A DNA stretch of 64,000 bases from Microbacterium sp. T2.11-28 (GTDB taxonomy: Bacteria > Actinomycetota > Actinomycetes > Actinomycetales > Microbacteriaceae): assembly GCF_950097975.1 (NCBI RefSeq), contig NZ_CATNHF010000023.1, positions 62,001-126,000 on the forward strand, written 5' to 3'. The notes beneath the pieces were generated by a model. The model was not told where the DNA came from, made no database searches, and saw only the letters and a list, made by a program, of their open reading frames with translations. Below, piece after piece: positions 1 to 8,766 of this stretch (position 1 is its first letter; every line of letters starts with the position of its first letter). Made by a program: the position numbers and the translations under genes.

Positions 1-879
1 ATCGCGACCCTCCGCCATGCGCTCGACCTCGGCGTGACGTTCACCGACACGGCCGAGGCGTACGGGCCGTTCGAGAACGAGAAGCTCATCGCCCGCGCGA
101 TCGGAGACCGCCGCGACGAGCTGACCATCGCCACGAAGGCGTCGGCCGAGATGGACGACGACGGCACGATCCTGGGCCGCAACGGCACCCCCGAGTACAT
201 CCGGAGGGCTGCCGAGCGCTCGCTGCGGCACCTGGGCATGGAGGTCATCGACCTCTACTACCTGCACCGGGTGGACCCGCAGGTTCCCATCGAGGAGAGC
301 GTGGGCGGCCTGGCCGAGCTCGTGAGGGAGGGAAAGGTGCGGCACATCGGCCTGTCGGAGGCCTCGGCCCCCACGCTACGGCGTGCGCAGGCGGTGCACC
401 CCATCGCCGCGGTGCAGTCGGAGTTCTCGCTGTTCGCCCGCGACATGCTCCGCAACGACGAGAAGGCCACCGCGGACGAGCTGGGCATCGGCGTCGTCGC
501 CTTCTCGCCGCTCGGCCGCGGCACCCTCACCGACGGCATCCGCTCGCTCGACGACCTGTCGCCCGACGACGCCCGGCGCACGCTTCCGCGCTTCCAGCCG
601 CAGGCCTTCGCGGCCAACCGCGCCCTCGTCGATCGCGTCGAGGAGATCGCCCGCGAGCACGATGCGACCGTCGCGCAGATCGCGCTGGCCTGGGTGATGG
701 CCGAAGGAGTCGTCCCGATCCCCGGTACGCGCCACCGGGCGCGGCTCGACGAGAACGCGGCCGCCGCCGGCATCCTGCTCACCGAGGCGGAGCGCGAGCG
801 GCTGCGGTCCGCGCTCCCCGACGGGGAGATCGTCGGCTCGCGCGACGGCATCGACGCCCCCGCCGGCGTCGACCGCTGA
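1..879 (+). CDS. Aldo/keto reductase, 5' truncated by the window edge
   Basis: The open frame runs from base 1 in frame 1, so the true start lies outside the window; roughly 40-45 N-terminal residues are missing compared with the family. Visible residues carry the aldo/keto reductase tetrad: Asp16 and Tyr21 in DTAEAYG, Lys46 in TIATK, His89 in DLYYLHR (numbered from the window edge). The C-terminal IPGTRHRARLDENA block matches the NADPH-binding end of the (alpha/beta)8 barrel. It is probably a cytosolic NADPH-dependent reductase of the YajO/Tas-like group; the substrate cannot be told. A GTG at 34 is internal and should not be taken as the start. Confidence 0.93.
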   Translation: MATLRHALDLGVTFTDTAEAYGPFENEKLIARAIGDRRDELTIATKASAEMDDDGTILGRNGTPEYIRRAAERSLRHLGMEVIDLYYLHRVDPQVPIEESVGGLAELVREGKVRHIGLSEASAPTLRRAQAVHPIAAVQSEFSLFARDMLRNDEKATADELGIGVVAFSPLGRGTLTDGIRSLDDLSPDDARRTLPRFQPQAFAANRALVDRVEEIAREHDATVAQIALAWVMAEGVVPIPGTRHRARLDENAAAAGILLTEAERERLRSALPDGEIVGSRDGIDAPAGVDR

Positions 880-992
880 CCGCACGGCCCGTCGGGAGCC
901 GCTGCGCATCCGGATCCGCCTCACACTTCCCCCTCACGCGTCGTCGTCTCTGCAGAGGGCCGGAACAGCCGGCTCGAGAGGAGTTCGGAACG

Positions 993-1730
993 GTGAAGGT
1001 ACTCATCGCAGGTGGGCGTGGTCGAGTGGGCGCGAAGGTGGCGGATGCCCTGGAGGCTCGTGGAGTCGAGGTGGTCTCGGGCGGACTGGACGACGGGGTG
1101 GACTACCTCGCCGGCACGGGTGTCGCAGAGGCGCTCGAGGGCGTCGACACCATCATCAACGTGCTGAACACCGGTCGGTTCGACAAGGACGGCGCGGTCG
1201 GGTTCTTCGAGGGCTCGACCCGCACGTTGACGACGGAAGGCCTGCGTGCCGGCGTGACCCACCACATCCTGCTGTCGATCGTGGGCGTGGGCGAGGGCGA
1301 TGCCTCGGACGTCGGCTACTACCTGGGGAAGGTGGCGCAGGAGCGGGCGGTCAAGGCAGGCGGGATCCCGTACACGATCGTCCGGTCCACCCAGTTCCAG
1401 AGCTACATCGGCGTGCTCGCAGACCAGCACACCGTGGACGGCACCGTCCTCGCGCCGCGGGACTACATCCAGCCGGTCGACCTGGACGAGCTCGTGGCGC
1501 TCCTCGTCGAGGTGACGCTGGAGGCGCAGCCGCGGGGGGAGGTGGAGATCGCGGGGCCCGAGCGCTTCCACCTCGACGACCTGCTGCGCGGCACCCTCGC
1601 TGCGTCCGGAGACCCCCGTCCGGTGGTCACCGTCGAGAGTGCGGGCACCATCGATGCGATGGTCCCCCGCGGCGCGTATCGCGTCGGAACGGTGCTCTTC
1701 CCGCTTCGCGACATCCCCGTCGCGCACTGA
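993..1730 (+). CDS. NmrA-like / atypical SDR NAD(P)-binding protein
   Basis: A 245-residue protein with an N-terminal Rossmann motif (AGGRGRVG near residues 6-13) and no classical YxxxK catalytic pair, typical of the atypical short-chain dehydrogenases that include NmrA-like and quinone-reductase-like proteins. The middle contains SIVGVGEG and IVRSTQFQS, motifs common in this group in actinobacteria. The GTG start at 993 has a GAGAGGAG ribosome site at 976-983. Its stop overlaps the start of the next gene by one base (TGATG), so the two are probably cotranslated. Substrate unknown; a redox sensor or NAD(P)H-dependent reductase role is inference. Confidence 0.85.
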   Translation: MKVLIAGGRGRVGAKVADALEARGVEVVSGGLDDGVDYLAGTGVAEALEGVDTIINVLNTGRFDKDGAVGFFEGSTRTLTTEGLRAGVTHHILLSIVGVGEGDASDVGYYLGKVAQERAVKAGGIPYTIVRSTQFQSYIGVLADQHTVDGTVLAPRDYIQPVDLDELVALLVEVTLEAQPRGEVEIAGPERFHLDDLLRGTLAASGDPRPVVTVESAGTIDAMVPRGAYRVGTVLFPLRDIPVAH

Positions 1731-2209
1731 TGCGGAGCGTGACGGCGATGACGAACGGCCGCTTCCCGAGCCCCTCACCCGCCCCCACCGACGCACGCGT
1801 CGGTGCCGTACAACTCGCCGCGCTGATCGGCTCGATCGTCATCGCGGCGGTCGTCGGCATCTGGGCGTACGTGTTCCCTCGCGAGTTCTACGACTCGTTC
1901 CCCGCCGTGCTGGGGGAGTGGATCTCGCAGGACGGACCTTTCAACGAGCACCTGATCCGAGACCACGGCGCCCAGTACCTCGCGCTGGGACTGGCGAGCG
2001 TGTTCGGACTGATCTGTCGCTCCCAGGTGGGCTACCGCTTGCTGGGAGTCGCGTGGACCACGTTCGGCGTGCTCCATTTCGCCTACCACGTGACGCACCT
2101 GGCGCACATGACGGTGTCCGACCAGATCGGTCAGATCACCGTGCTCGCGCTGGCCGGGCTCCTCGGCGCCGGGCTCTTCATCTCGCCGCGTCGTGAGGGG
2201 CGTCGGTAG
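1730..2209 (+). CDS. Small integral membrane protein of unknown function
   Basis: A 159-residue protein starting at the ATG that shares its A with the upstream stop codon. After a Pro-rich N-terminus it has about four hydrophobic segments (residues ~24-49, 83-98, 103-126 and 132-152), with a His-containing helix (LHFAYHVTHLAHM). The topology recalls small DoxX/DUF4345-like four-helix proteins, but I do not recognise the family firmly. Translational coupling to the NAD(P)-binding protein suggests a joint role. The last 32 bases overlap the 3' end of the convergent MFS gene. Confidence 0.75.
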   Translation: MRSVTAMTNGRFPSPSPAPTDARVGAVQLAALIGSIVIAAVVGIWAYVFPREFYDSFPAVLGEWISQDGPFNEHLIRDHGAQYLALGLASVFGLICRSQVGYRLLGVAWTTFGVLHFAYHVTHLAHMTVSDQIGQITVLALAGLLGAGLFISPRREGRR

Positions 2210-3428
2210 TCGCGTCGAGTTCGCTCGACGACGCGAGTCCGCGGCGGACTCGGGCGTTGAGCATCTCCGACATGACGAGGCCGAGGATCACGAGCCCGGC
2301 GAGGAACGGCGGGAAGACCCACATCCCCGCGCCGTCCGCGAGCGCACCCAGCAGCGGCGGTGCCAGCGTCGAACCCGTGTAGGCGGCAGCCATCTGGATG
2401 CCGATGACGGCCTGGGAGTTGCGTCGGCCGAAGTTGACCGGGGTGGAATGGATGATGGCCGGGTAGATCGGTGCGCAGCCGAGGCCGAGGAGCGCGAGCC
2501 CGGCGAGGGCGGGCGCGTCGGCCTCCAGGGGGAGGGCGAGCAGGAGGACCCCCGCGCCCGCCGCGATGAAACCGCCGCGGATCATGACGGTGTCGCCGAC
2601 CCGATCGGCGACGAAGCCCGCCAGGAATCGCCCCGCGGTGATGCCGAGGAGGAAGAGCGATGCGAACGCCGCCGCCGTGGCGGGGTCGATGCCACGGTCC
2701 GTGACGAGATAGGACGACGTCCAGAGGATCGCCGTGCTCTCGAGAGCGCAGTAGGCGAAGAACGCGGTCAGGATGAGCCCGACGCCCGGGATGCGGATCG
2801 CCTCCACCAGGCGCACATGGCGTCCGGTCCCCGACTCTCCCGGTGCGGCGGCTTCCTCGGCCGAGTCCGGCTTCGTCGGGTTGACCCTGCCCCAGAGGGG
2901 CAGGCTGATCAACAGGGCGACGCTCAGGACGACCTGCACCACGCCGACCGCGAGGTACGCGCCGGACCAGCCGTGCTCCGCCGCCAGCGCGTAGCTCATG
3001 ATGAACGGGCTCGCGGCGGCACCGAGCCCCCAGCACGCGTGCAGCCAGTTCATGTGGCGCGCGGCGTAGTGCACGGCGACGTAGTTGTTGAGCGCCGCGT
3101 CGACGGCGCCCGCACCGAGGCCGTAGGGGATCGCCCACACGCACAGCATCCAGAAGGAGCCGGACGCGGAGAAGCCCAGAAGCGCGGCCGCGGTCATCCC
3201 GACGCTCACCGCGGTCACTGCTCCCGCACCGAACCTGCGCGTCACGCGTTCCGACGCGAGGCTCGAGAGGATCGTTCCACCGGCGATGATCATGGCGACC
3301 AGGCCGGCGAAGGCGATGGGGACGTCCAGATCCCGGTGCATGACGGGCCACCCGGCACCCAGGAGGGAGTCCGGAAGCCCCAGGCTGACGAAGGCGAAGT
3401 AGATGATCGCGAGAAGGAGCGAGTACAC
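2178..3428 (-). CDS. MFS transporter, sugar/fucose permease-like
   Basis: A 416-residue protein with 12 predicted hydrophobic segments and no large soluble domain. The cytoplasmic loop after helix 2 (SERVTRRFGAG) is a variant of the MFS A-motif. The N-terminal LGLPDSLLGAGWP and the central NNYVAVHYAARHMNWLHACWG resemble FucP/FHS-type permeases, in which that central segment lies in helix 4-5. It probably imports or exports a small sugar or metabolite by proton symport. The start is a GTG at 3428 with AAGAGG about 10 bases upstream. It lies downstream of the LacI-HAD pair and may be cotranscribed. The substrate is not determined. Confidence 0.85.
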   Translation of the reverse strand: MYSLLLAIIYFAFVSLGLPDSLLGAGWPVMHRDLDVPIAFAGLVAMIIAGGTILSSLASERVTRRFGAGAVTAVSVGMTAAALLGFSASGSFWMLCVWAIPYGLGAGAVDAALNNYVAVHYAARHMNWLHACWGLGAAASPFIMSYALAAEHGWSGAYLAVGVVQVVLSVALLISLPLWGRVNPTKPDSAEEAAAPGESGTGRHVRLVEAIRIPGVGLILTAFFAYCALESTAILWTSSYLVTDRGIDPATAAAFASLFLLGITAGRFLAGFVADRVGDTVMIRGGFIAAGAGVLLLALPLEADAPALAGLALLGLGCAPIYPAIIHSTPVNFGRRNSQAVIGIQMAAAYTGSTLAPPLLGALADGAGMWVFPPFLAGLVILGLVMSEMLNARVRRGLASSSELDATTDAPHDAAR

Positions 3429-3462
3429 GCGGGTGGGACCTCTTGCGGCGTTCGGACGGGTG

Positions 3463-3648
3463 CTACGAAGCCGGGAGGCGGGCGGTCGCGGCGTTGAAGC
3501 CCCGACGCGCGGCCTCGATGAACTCGGCAGCGGCGTCCCGCAGCGACCGGGCGCCGAGGATACCGGAGGTCGAGCCGGTTCCCGACGCTCCCACCTTCAT
3601 GATGTCGTAAACATCCGCGGGTGACGAGACGCCGCCGGCGTGCATCAC
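3463..3648 (-). pseudogene. C-terminal fragment of a TIM-barrel protein (triose-phosphate-isomerase-like)
   Basis: About 61 codons directly follow the stop codon of the HAD gene, in the same reading frame. The peptide has AGGVSSPADVYDIMKVGA and GTGSTSGIL, resembling the last two beta-alpha units of a (beta/alpha)8 phosphate-binding barrel such as bacterial triose-phosphate isomerase homologues. Those proteins are about 250 residues, so roughly the first three quarters are absent. No separate ribosome site is visible. I read it as a deletion remnant of a gene once located between the HAD gene and the MFS gene. A small expressed protein cannot be excluded, and the family call rests on short motifs. 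Confidence 0.5.
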
Positions 3649-4413
3649 TCAGCGCGCCGGAAGCGTCGGGATCAGCGCCTGCAGGAACCGCGCGGTGTCC
3701 TCCCAGTTCTCGACGGCCTGACACGCGACGCCGAGAGCGAGCACCGGGTAGTCGTTGCCGTGCACGTCGAGGCGGTCGCCGACGAACAGCATGTCGTCGA
3801 GCGGTATGCCGGTGGCTGCGGAGAGCCGACGCATCCCGTAGGCCTTGTCGATCCCGCGCTCCGTGACGTCGATCGAGGTCGAGCCTCCCGAGCGCACCTC
3901 GAGATCGGGCAGCACGGCGGCCACCGCTCGCCGCAGCTCGTCCTTCTTGCGTCCGTCGACGTCCCAGGCGCTCTTCGCGTCGACGGGGGCGTGCTGCCCG
4001 AGTGCGGAGAAGGTGACCTGCGATCCCCGATCCTCGAGGACGGGTCCCCAGGTGTGGGTCTCCCAGAGCCCCAGGCGCCGGGACTCGCTCTCGAGAGCGG
4101 CGAGCGCGCGCGCCGTCTGATCGGGGGCGAGCAGGTTCGCGTACACCTCCTCCGGGCCGTCCGAACCGACCCGGTAGTACTGCGTTCCGCAGGTGGGGAG
4201 CAGATGGAGGTGGGCGAGGGCGGCGCCCGGGAGGGGCGGGAGGTGGTCGACGACCTGCGCGCGGAACTGCCCGAGCGTGCCTCCTGAGATGATCGCGACT
4301 TCCACGCGCTGCACGAGGGCGGCGAGGAGCTCGCCGATCCGGGGGTCTATCTGCGACTTCGAAGGGGCGAGGGTGTCGTCCAGGTCGAAGGCGACGAGGC
4401 GCAGCGGTGCCAT
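3649..4413 (-). CDS. HAD-IIB family phosphatase (phosphomannomutase/sugar-phosphatase-like)
   Basis: A 254-residue haloacid-dehalogenase hydrolase. Motif I is FDLDDT near the N-terminus (nucleophile and acid Asp), motif II is the Ser of IISGG, the motif III Lys is in GIDKAYG and motif IV is VGDRLDVHGND. The cap between motifs II and III is of the type IIB found in phosphomannomutase and sugar-phosphate phosphatases. ATG at 4413 is preferred because GGAG lies 8 bases upstream; a GTG at 4422 abuts that box. It sits 19 bases after the LacI gene and is probably cotranscribed. A sugar phosphate substrate is inferred from context. The same frame continues past its stop into the TIM-like fragment. 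Confidence 0.88.
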   Translation of the reverse strand: MAPLRLVAFDLDDTLAPSKSQIDPRIGELLAALVQRVEVAIISGGTLGQFRAQVVDHLPPLPGAALAHLHLLPTCGTQYYRVGSDGPEEVYANLLAPDQTARALAALESESRRLGLWETHTWGPVLEDRGSQVTFSALGQHAPVDAKSAWDVDGRKKDELRRAVAAVLPDLEVRSGGSTSIDVTERGIDKAYGMRRLSAATGIPLDDMLFVGDRLDVHGNDYPVLALGVACQAVENWEDTARFLQALIPTLPAR

Positions 4414-4432
4414 GATGCTCACTCCGCGACGG

Positions 4433-5530
4433 TCACAGCTGCTTCGCGGGGCCGGTGCTGCCGCGGACGATGAAGTCCACGGGCGGCAGAGCCGGCACCT
4501 CGGGCGTCGTGCCCTCCACGATGGCGACGAGTGTCTTCGCGCAGACGCGCGCCCACTCGAAGACGTCCTGTCGCACCGTCGTCAGCGGCGGCACCACGTA
4601 CGGAGCGAGGGGGATGTCGTCGAAGCCGACGACGGACAGATCGTGCGGCACGCGGACGCCGCGGTCGTTCGCGGCGGACATGCCCGCGATCGCCATCAGG
4701 TCGTTCGCGTACACGATCGCGCTCGGGGGGCGGGCCAGATCGAGGAGCTCATGGGTGGCGCGCGCCCCCGACGCCCCCGTGAAGTCCGCGTCGACGACGG
4801 GTCCCGGCTCGAGCCCGAGTTGGTCCATCTCATCGAGCCACGCGCGACGGCGCGCCTCCGAGTGCACGTACCGGTCGGATCCGGCGACATGGGCTATCCG
4901 ACGGTGTCCGAGCGCGTACAGGTGCCGGACGGCCCGCCGGATCCCGGCGGCGTCGTCGAGTCCGATCAACCGGCTCGCGTCGGAGCCGGCCTCCGTGGGG
5001 CCCACCATGACGCAGGGAAGACCCAGCTCATCGAGTTCCCGAGGCCGCTCGTCGTCGATACGGAGGTCGGTGAGGAACACCCCGTCGACCCGCGCCTCGT
5101 GGGCGAACCGCACGTAGGCGTCGCGCTCGGTCTGCTCGTTGTCGACCACCTGGAGGACGAGCGCGTACTTCACCTCGGACAGGCCGCTCTCGACGCCGGC
5201 GACGAACTGCGGGAAGAACGGGTCCGTGCTGAGCAGCTCGGCCTCGCGACGAACCACCAGGCCGAAGGCCTGCGCACGGCTGCGCGAGAGTGCGCGTGCC
5301 CGTGCGTCCGGTCGCCAGCCGAGCTCCTCGGCTGCCTGCAGGATCCGATCACGAGCGGCCTCGCCCACACCGGAGCGGCCGTTGAAGACGAAGGACACGG
5401 CGCTCTTGGACACCTTCGCCCGAGCGGCGACATCGCCGATGGTCACCCGTCGCTCCCGGGCCTCCGATCGTGAGGGCCGGATGGGGCCAGGCCCCCCGGG
5501 GGGAACGATGCCGTTCGCTGCGTCTTTCAC
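4433..5530 (-). CDS. LacI family transcriptional regulator of the PL8/GH130 locus
   Basis: A 365-residue regulator. The helix-turn-helix and hinge (VTIGDVAARAKVSKSAVSFVFNGR) start near residue 29, giving a 28-residue N-terminal tail that is long for the family. The periplasmic-binding-protein-like sensor domain follows, with FDDIPLAPYVVPPLTTV near the C-terminus. GTG at 5530 is chosen because a perfect-looking -10 (TATGAT, 5543-5538 on the minus strand) ends 7 bases before it, indicating a leaderless message; an ATG at 5542 lies inside that -10. It diverges from the ABC/GH130 operon, whose two promoters hold identical CG-centred palindromes, and is the obvious candidate for binding them. Confidence 0.92.
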   Translation of the reverse strand: MKDAANGIVPPGGPGPIRPSRSEARERRVTIGDVAARAKVSKSAVSFVFNGRSGVGEAARDRILQAAEELGWRPDARARALSRSRAQAFGLVVRREAELLSTDPFFPQFVAGVESGLSEVKYALVLQVVDNEQTERDAYVRFAHEARVDGVFLTDLRIDDERPRELDELGLPCVMVGPTEAGSDASRLIGLDDAAGIRRAVRHLYALGHRRIAHVAGSDRYVHSEARRRAWLDEMDQLGLEPGPVVDADFTGASGARATHELLDLARPPSAIVYANDLMAIAGMSAANDRGVRVPHDLSVVGFDDIPLAPYVVPPLTTVRQDVFEWARVCAKTLVAIVEGTTPEVPALPPVDFIVRGSTGPAKQL

Positions 5531-5626
5531 ACTCGCGATCATAGCGCGCGTTTAGGTGAGATTTAGGAGACGTGCGCATCCCATCGCCCACGATTTCCCT
5601 GTCGTGAGGGCGCGCACTCGATCAAA

Positions 5627-5655
5627 TTGACGTGTTCGAACAAAACCGGTTTACT
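5627..5655 (+). promoter_or_regulatory. Promoter with embedded LacI-type operator (ABC permease/GH130 operon)
   Basis: TTGACG at 5627-5632, a 17-base spacer, then TTTACT at 5650-5655. The perfect palindrome AAACCGGTTT (5643-5652) covers the end of the spacer and the first bases of the -10. The centre is CG, as in typical LacI-family operators, so repressor binding should block RNA polymerase. The reading frame of the downstream permease stays open to 5632, but these elements show that the translation start is downstream. An identical layout occurs at 8854-8882. Confidence 0.75.
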
Positions 5656-5724
5656 AGCCGTGTCGCCCGCAGGATCAGCAGGCCCGATGGCCGGGCGGAC
5701 GGCTCAGGAGACGAGGAGTACGCA

Positions 5725-6696
5725 ATGGCGCGCAGCGACGTGCAGGCATCGACGGCGAGCCCGTCCGCGGCGACGGCCCCGCGCACGGCCCGCCCGCCTC
5801 GACGGGCGCCGCAGCAACGCCTTCAGCACTGGCTCGGGGAGAACCCCCTGGGCCTGCTGCTGAGCACGCCGTATGTGGCGTTCGTCGTCGTGATCTTCCT
5901 GATCCCGTTCGGCTACGGGATCTGGATGGCGTTCCACGACTTCTACTTCACCGCTCCCGGCGTGGAGGTGCCGCACCCGTTCGTCGGCTTCGACAACTTC
6001 GCCGCCGTGCTGGACGACCCGGTCGTGCGGCAGTCGTTCCTGAACCTCCTCGTGTTCCTGGTGATCAACGTGCCCCTGACGGTCGTCCTCGGACTGCTGC
6101 TGTCGTCGGGCCTGGACGCGGTGGTGCACTGGAAGGGGTTCTTCCGGGTGTCGTACTACATCCCCTATGTGACGGCGTCCGTCGCGACCATCGCGGTCTG
6201 GATCTTCCTGTTCAACGGCAACGGCGTCGTGAACAACCTGCTGGGCTCGCTGGCGCCGGAACCCTCGTGGCTCGCGAATCCGGCTCTCATCATGCCGCTG
6301 ATCGCCGTCTACGTGACGTGGAAGAACCTCGGGTTCTACATCCTCCTGTACCTCGCGGCGCTGCAGAACGTCCCCGCGGAGCTGCACGAGGCGGCGCAGC
6401 TCGACGGCGCCGGTCGCTGGCAGCGCTTCCGTTCGGTGACCCTGCCCGCCGTGCGGCCGGTGACCTCACTGGTCGTCCTCCTCTCGATCATCACGACCGG
6501 GCAGATCTTCACCGAGCCGTACCTGCTCACCGGCGGCGGTCCCAACGGCGCGTCGATGACGCCGGCGCTGCTCATGTACCAGAAGGGCATCCAGCAGGGA
6601 CAGCCCGACATCGCCGCAGCCATCGGCCTGATCCTCGTCGTCGGGGTCATGGTCGTCTCGCTCGTGTCGCGCCGGATCACGGAGGGAAGCAAATGA
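5725..6696 (+). CDS. Carbohydrate ABC transporter permease, MalF/UgpA type
   Basis: A 323-residue inner-membrane permease of the CUT1 class. It has about six hydrophobic segments after a Ala/Pro/Arg-rich cytoplasmic tail, and the conserved cytoplasmic EAA loop LHEAAQLDGAGRWQRFRSVTLP that docks the ATPase. ATG at 5725 is supported by GAGGAG at 5713-5718 with a 6-base gap and by the promoter lying upstream. The stop overlaps the next start (ATGA). It pairs with the MalG-type permease and, by context, with the lipoprotein at 8997-10298. No ATPase is encoded nearby. Confidence 0.93.
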   Translation: MARSDVQASTASPSAATAPRTARPPRRAPQQRLQHWLGENPLGLLLSTPYVAFVVVIFLIPFGYGIWMAFHDFYFTAPGVEVPHPFVGFDNFAAVLDDPVVRQSFLNLLVFLVINVPLTVVLGLLLSSGLDAVVHWKGFFRVSYYIPYVTASVATIAVWIFLFNGNGVVNNLLGSLAPEPSWLANPALIMPLIAVYVTWKNLGFYILLYLAALQNVPAELHEAAQLDGAGRWQRFRSVTLPAVRPVTSLVVLLSIITTGQIFTEPYLLTGGGPNGASMTPALLMYQKGIQQGQPDIAAAIGLILVVGVMVVSLVSRRITEGSK

Positions 6697-7610
6697 CCAT
6701 CACCTCGGATGCCGAGACATCGACGCCCCCGTCCGCCGAGGCGCGCGGCGCCGCGACGGCATCCCCTCGACGCGTGCGGCGCGGCATCCTGCCGGTGCTG
6801 CGGTTCGCCCTGCTGCTCGTCGGCGCCCTCGCCGCTCTCATCCCCTTCTACTACATGGTCATGGGGGCGCTGCAGGAGAGACGTGACACCAGCCTCGTCG
6901 GACTCCTGCCCCTCCCCGGCAACCTGACGCTCGACAACTTCGCGGAGATCAACGCGTCGATCGACCTGCTCCGCTCGCTCCTGAACTCCTTCATCATGAC
7001 GGCGGGCGTCGTCGCCTGCACCCTCGTGTTCGGCCTCCTGGTCGGGTACGCGCTCGCCGTCCTGTCGTTCCGCGGCCGCGGCGTGGTCTTCGCGATGGTC
7101 CTGCTGGTCCAGGCCATCCCGTTCCAGCTGCTGATGATCCCGCTCTACGTGATGATCGTGCGCTACTTCGACCTCGCCGACACGTTCCTCGGCATGATCC
7201 TGCCGTTCGCGATCAACTCGGTCGCCGTCCTGATCTTCCGTCAGTACTTCCTGCAGATCCCGCGCGACATCTTCGACGCGGCCCGCATCGACGGCGCCGG
7301 CGAGCTGCGCATCCTGATCTCGATCGCAGTGCCGCTGGTGCGACCGGCGGTTCTCACCGCGATGCTCGTCACCTTCATCGGACCGTGGAACGAGTTCCTC
7401 TGGCCGTTCCTCGTGACCAAGGAGGCGGCCATGCAGCCGCTCGCCGTGAGCCTGGCGAACTTCTCACAGACGAACGGATCGTTCCTCGCCAACCCGATGG
7501 GCGCGGTGCTCGCCGGCGCCTGCGTGCTGGCGGTGCCGGTGGTCGTGCTGTTCCTGCTGTTCCAGCGCTCCTTCACCTCCGCCAACCTGGGCTCGGCCAT
7601 CAAGGGCTGA
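6693..7610 (+). CDS. Carbohydrate ABC transporter permease, MalG/UgpE type
   Basis: A 305-residue partner permease, starting at the ATG that overlaps the upstream stop, with GGAGGG at 6681-6686. It has a hydrophilic N-terminal tail, about six membrane helices, and the EAA loop (DIFDAARIDGAGELRILISIAVP). The FIGPWNEFLWPFLV segment is typical of MalG/UgpE proteins. It forms the transmembrane channel with the preceding gene to import an oligosaccharide released outside the cell. The ATP-binding subunit must come from elsewhere. Confidence 0.93.
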   Translation: MTITSDAETSTPPSAEARGAATASPRRVRRGILPVLRFALLLVGALAALIPFYYMVMGALQERRDTSLVGLLPLPGNLTLDNFAEINASIDLLRSLLNSFIMTAGVVACTLVFGLLVGYALAVLSFRGRGVVFAMVLLVQAIPFQLLMIPLYVMIVRYFDLADTFLGMILPFAINSVAVLIFRQYFLQIPRDIFDAARIDGAGELRILISIAVPLVRPAVLTAMLVTFIGPWNEFLWPFLVTKEAAMQPLAVSLANFSQTNGSFLANPMGAVLAGACVLAVPVVVLFLLFQRSFTSANLGSAIKG

Positions 7611-7661
7611 CGCCCGCCGAGCCGGCGCCCTCGACGCCCCCCGTTCGACCTAGGAAACGAC

Positions 7662-8738
7662 ATGACTGACCTCGACATCCGCACCGTCCCGTACCAGCTG
7701 CACCGCATCGCGACGATCATGACCGCAGACCCCCACGAGCCCTTCGAAGCGGAGGGAGTGCTCAACCCCGGCACGGCGTGGGGGCCCGACGGTGAGCTCT
7801 ACCTCTACCCGCGCATCGTCGCGAAGGGGAACGTGTCCCGTATCGCACGTGCTCGCGTCATCATCGAAGACGGCGTGCCCGTCGGCGTGGAGCGTCTCGG
7901 AGTTGTGCTCGCTCCGGACCAGGGCTGGGAGCACGGCCGCCTGAACGGCGGCGTCGAGGATCCGCGCATCACCTACGTCGAGCCCCTCGGCATCCACGTG
8001 ATGACGTACATCGCGTATGGGCCCCTGGGGCCGAAGCCGGCGCTCGCCGTCTCGGAGGACACCGTCGCATGGCGGCGCCTCGGCCCCCTCCACTTCGCCT
8101 ACCAGCCCGACCTCGACTCCGACCTCAATCTGTTCGCGAACAAGGACATCGTGTTCTTCCCCGAGGCGGTCGCCGGCCCCGACGGGCGGCCTGCTCTCGT
8201 ACTCCTCCACCGGCCCATGTGGGACCTCGACTGGCTGCGGCCGGGAGAGGGGATCCGCACGCCGGCCGGCATCGACGACGAGCGCCTCTCGATCTGGATC
8301 GGCTACGTCGACCTCGAGGCCGCGCGGCGCGACGTGCGTGCACTGACCCGCGTCGAGCATTCCGCCATGATCGCCGCGCCGGAGGCGGCGTACGAAGAGG
8401 CCAAGATCGGCGCCGGACCGGCACCGCTCCGGGTTCCCGAGGGCTGGCTGCTGCTTCACCACGGCGTCTCCGGCCCGGTGCCGAAGGGGTTCGAGCTCGC
8501 CCATGGGTCGCGGTACACCGCGGGGGCGATCCTGCTCGACGCGTCGGACCCGCGGCGGGTGATCGCACGCACGCCTGAGCCCCTGCTGGCGCCGGAGACG
8601 GCGGAAGAGACGAGCGGCACGCTCGGAAACGTCGTCTTCCCGACCGCGATCGAGGAGATCGCCGGCCGTCACTTCGTGTTCTACGGCATGGCGGACTCGT
8701 CGATTGGCGTCGCCGAACTGGTGCACTCCGATCGCTGA
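7662..8738 (+). CDS. Glycoside hydrolase/phosphorylase family 130 (beta-mannoside-acting)
   Basis: A 358-residue cytosolic protein with the five-bladed beta-propeller motifs of GH130: NPGTAW near residue 35, GGVEDPRI with Asp100 as the likely general acid, NKDIVFFPEA, KIGAGPAP, GWLLLHHG and NVVFPTAI. Known members are phosphorylases or hydrolases of beta-mannosides such as mannosyl-glucose, mannosyl-GlcNAc and beta-1,2-mannobiose. Whether this one is a phosphorylase cannot be decided by eye, because it depends on phosphate-binding basic residues. It lies third in the permease operon and would break down the imported oligosaccharide, implying a mannose-containing substrate. The ribosome site is TAGGAA before 7662. 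Confidence 0.85.
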   Translation: MTDLDIRTVPYQLHRIATIMTADPHEPFEAEGVLNPGTAWGPDGELYLYPRIVAKGNVSRIARARVIIEDGVPVGVERLGVVLAPDQGWEHGRLNGGVEDPRITYVEPLGIHVMTYIAYGPLGPKPALAVSEDTVAWRRLGPLHFAYQPDLDSDLNLFANKDIVFFPEAVAGPDGRPALVLLHRPMWDLDWLRPGEGIRTPAGIDDERLSIWIGYVDLEAARRDVRALTRVEHSAMIAAPEAAYEEAKIGAGPAPLRVPEGWLLLHHGVSGPVPKGFELAHGSRYTAGAILLDASDPRRVIARTPEPLLAPETAEETSGTLGNVVFPTAIEEIAGRHFVFYGMADSSIGVAELVHSDR

Positions 8739-8748
8739 GCAGGTCGAT

Positions 8749-8766
8749 CGAGAACTTTAGTTCTCG
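8749..8766 (+). terminator. Hairpin after the GH130 gene, possible weak terminator
   Basis: CGAGAAC and GTTCTCG form a perfect 7-bp stem around a TTTA loop, 10 bases after the GH130 stop codon. There is no T-run beyond a short TTTAG, so termination would be partial. It separates the permease/GH130 transcript from the independent promoter of the binding protein. It could instead be a protein-binding palindrome. Confidence 0.35.

Noticed and set aside
5632-5724. Longer start for the first permease (GTG 5632)
   Set aside because: This stretch holds the -10 and the operator; ATG 5725 has a good ribosome site.
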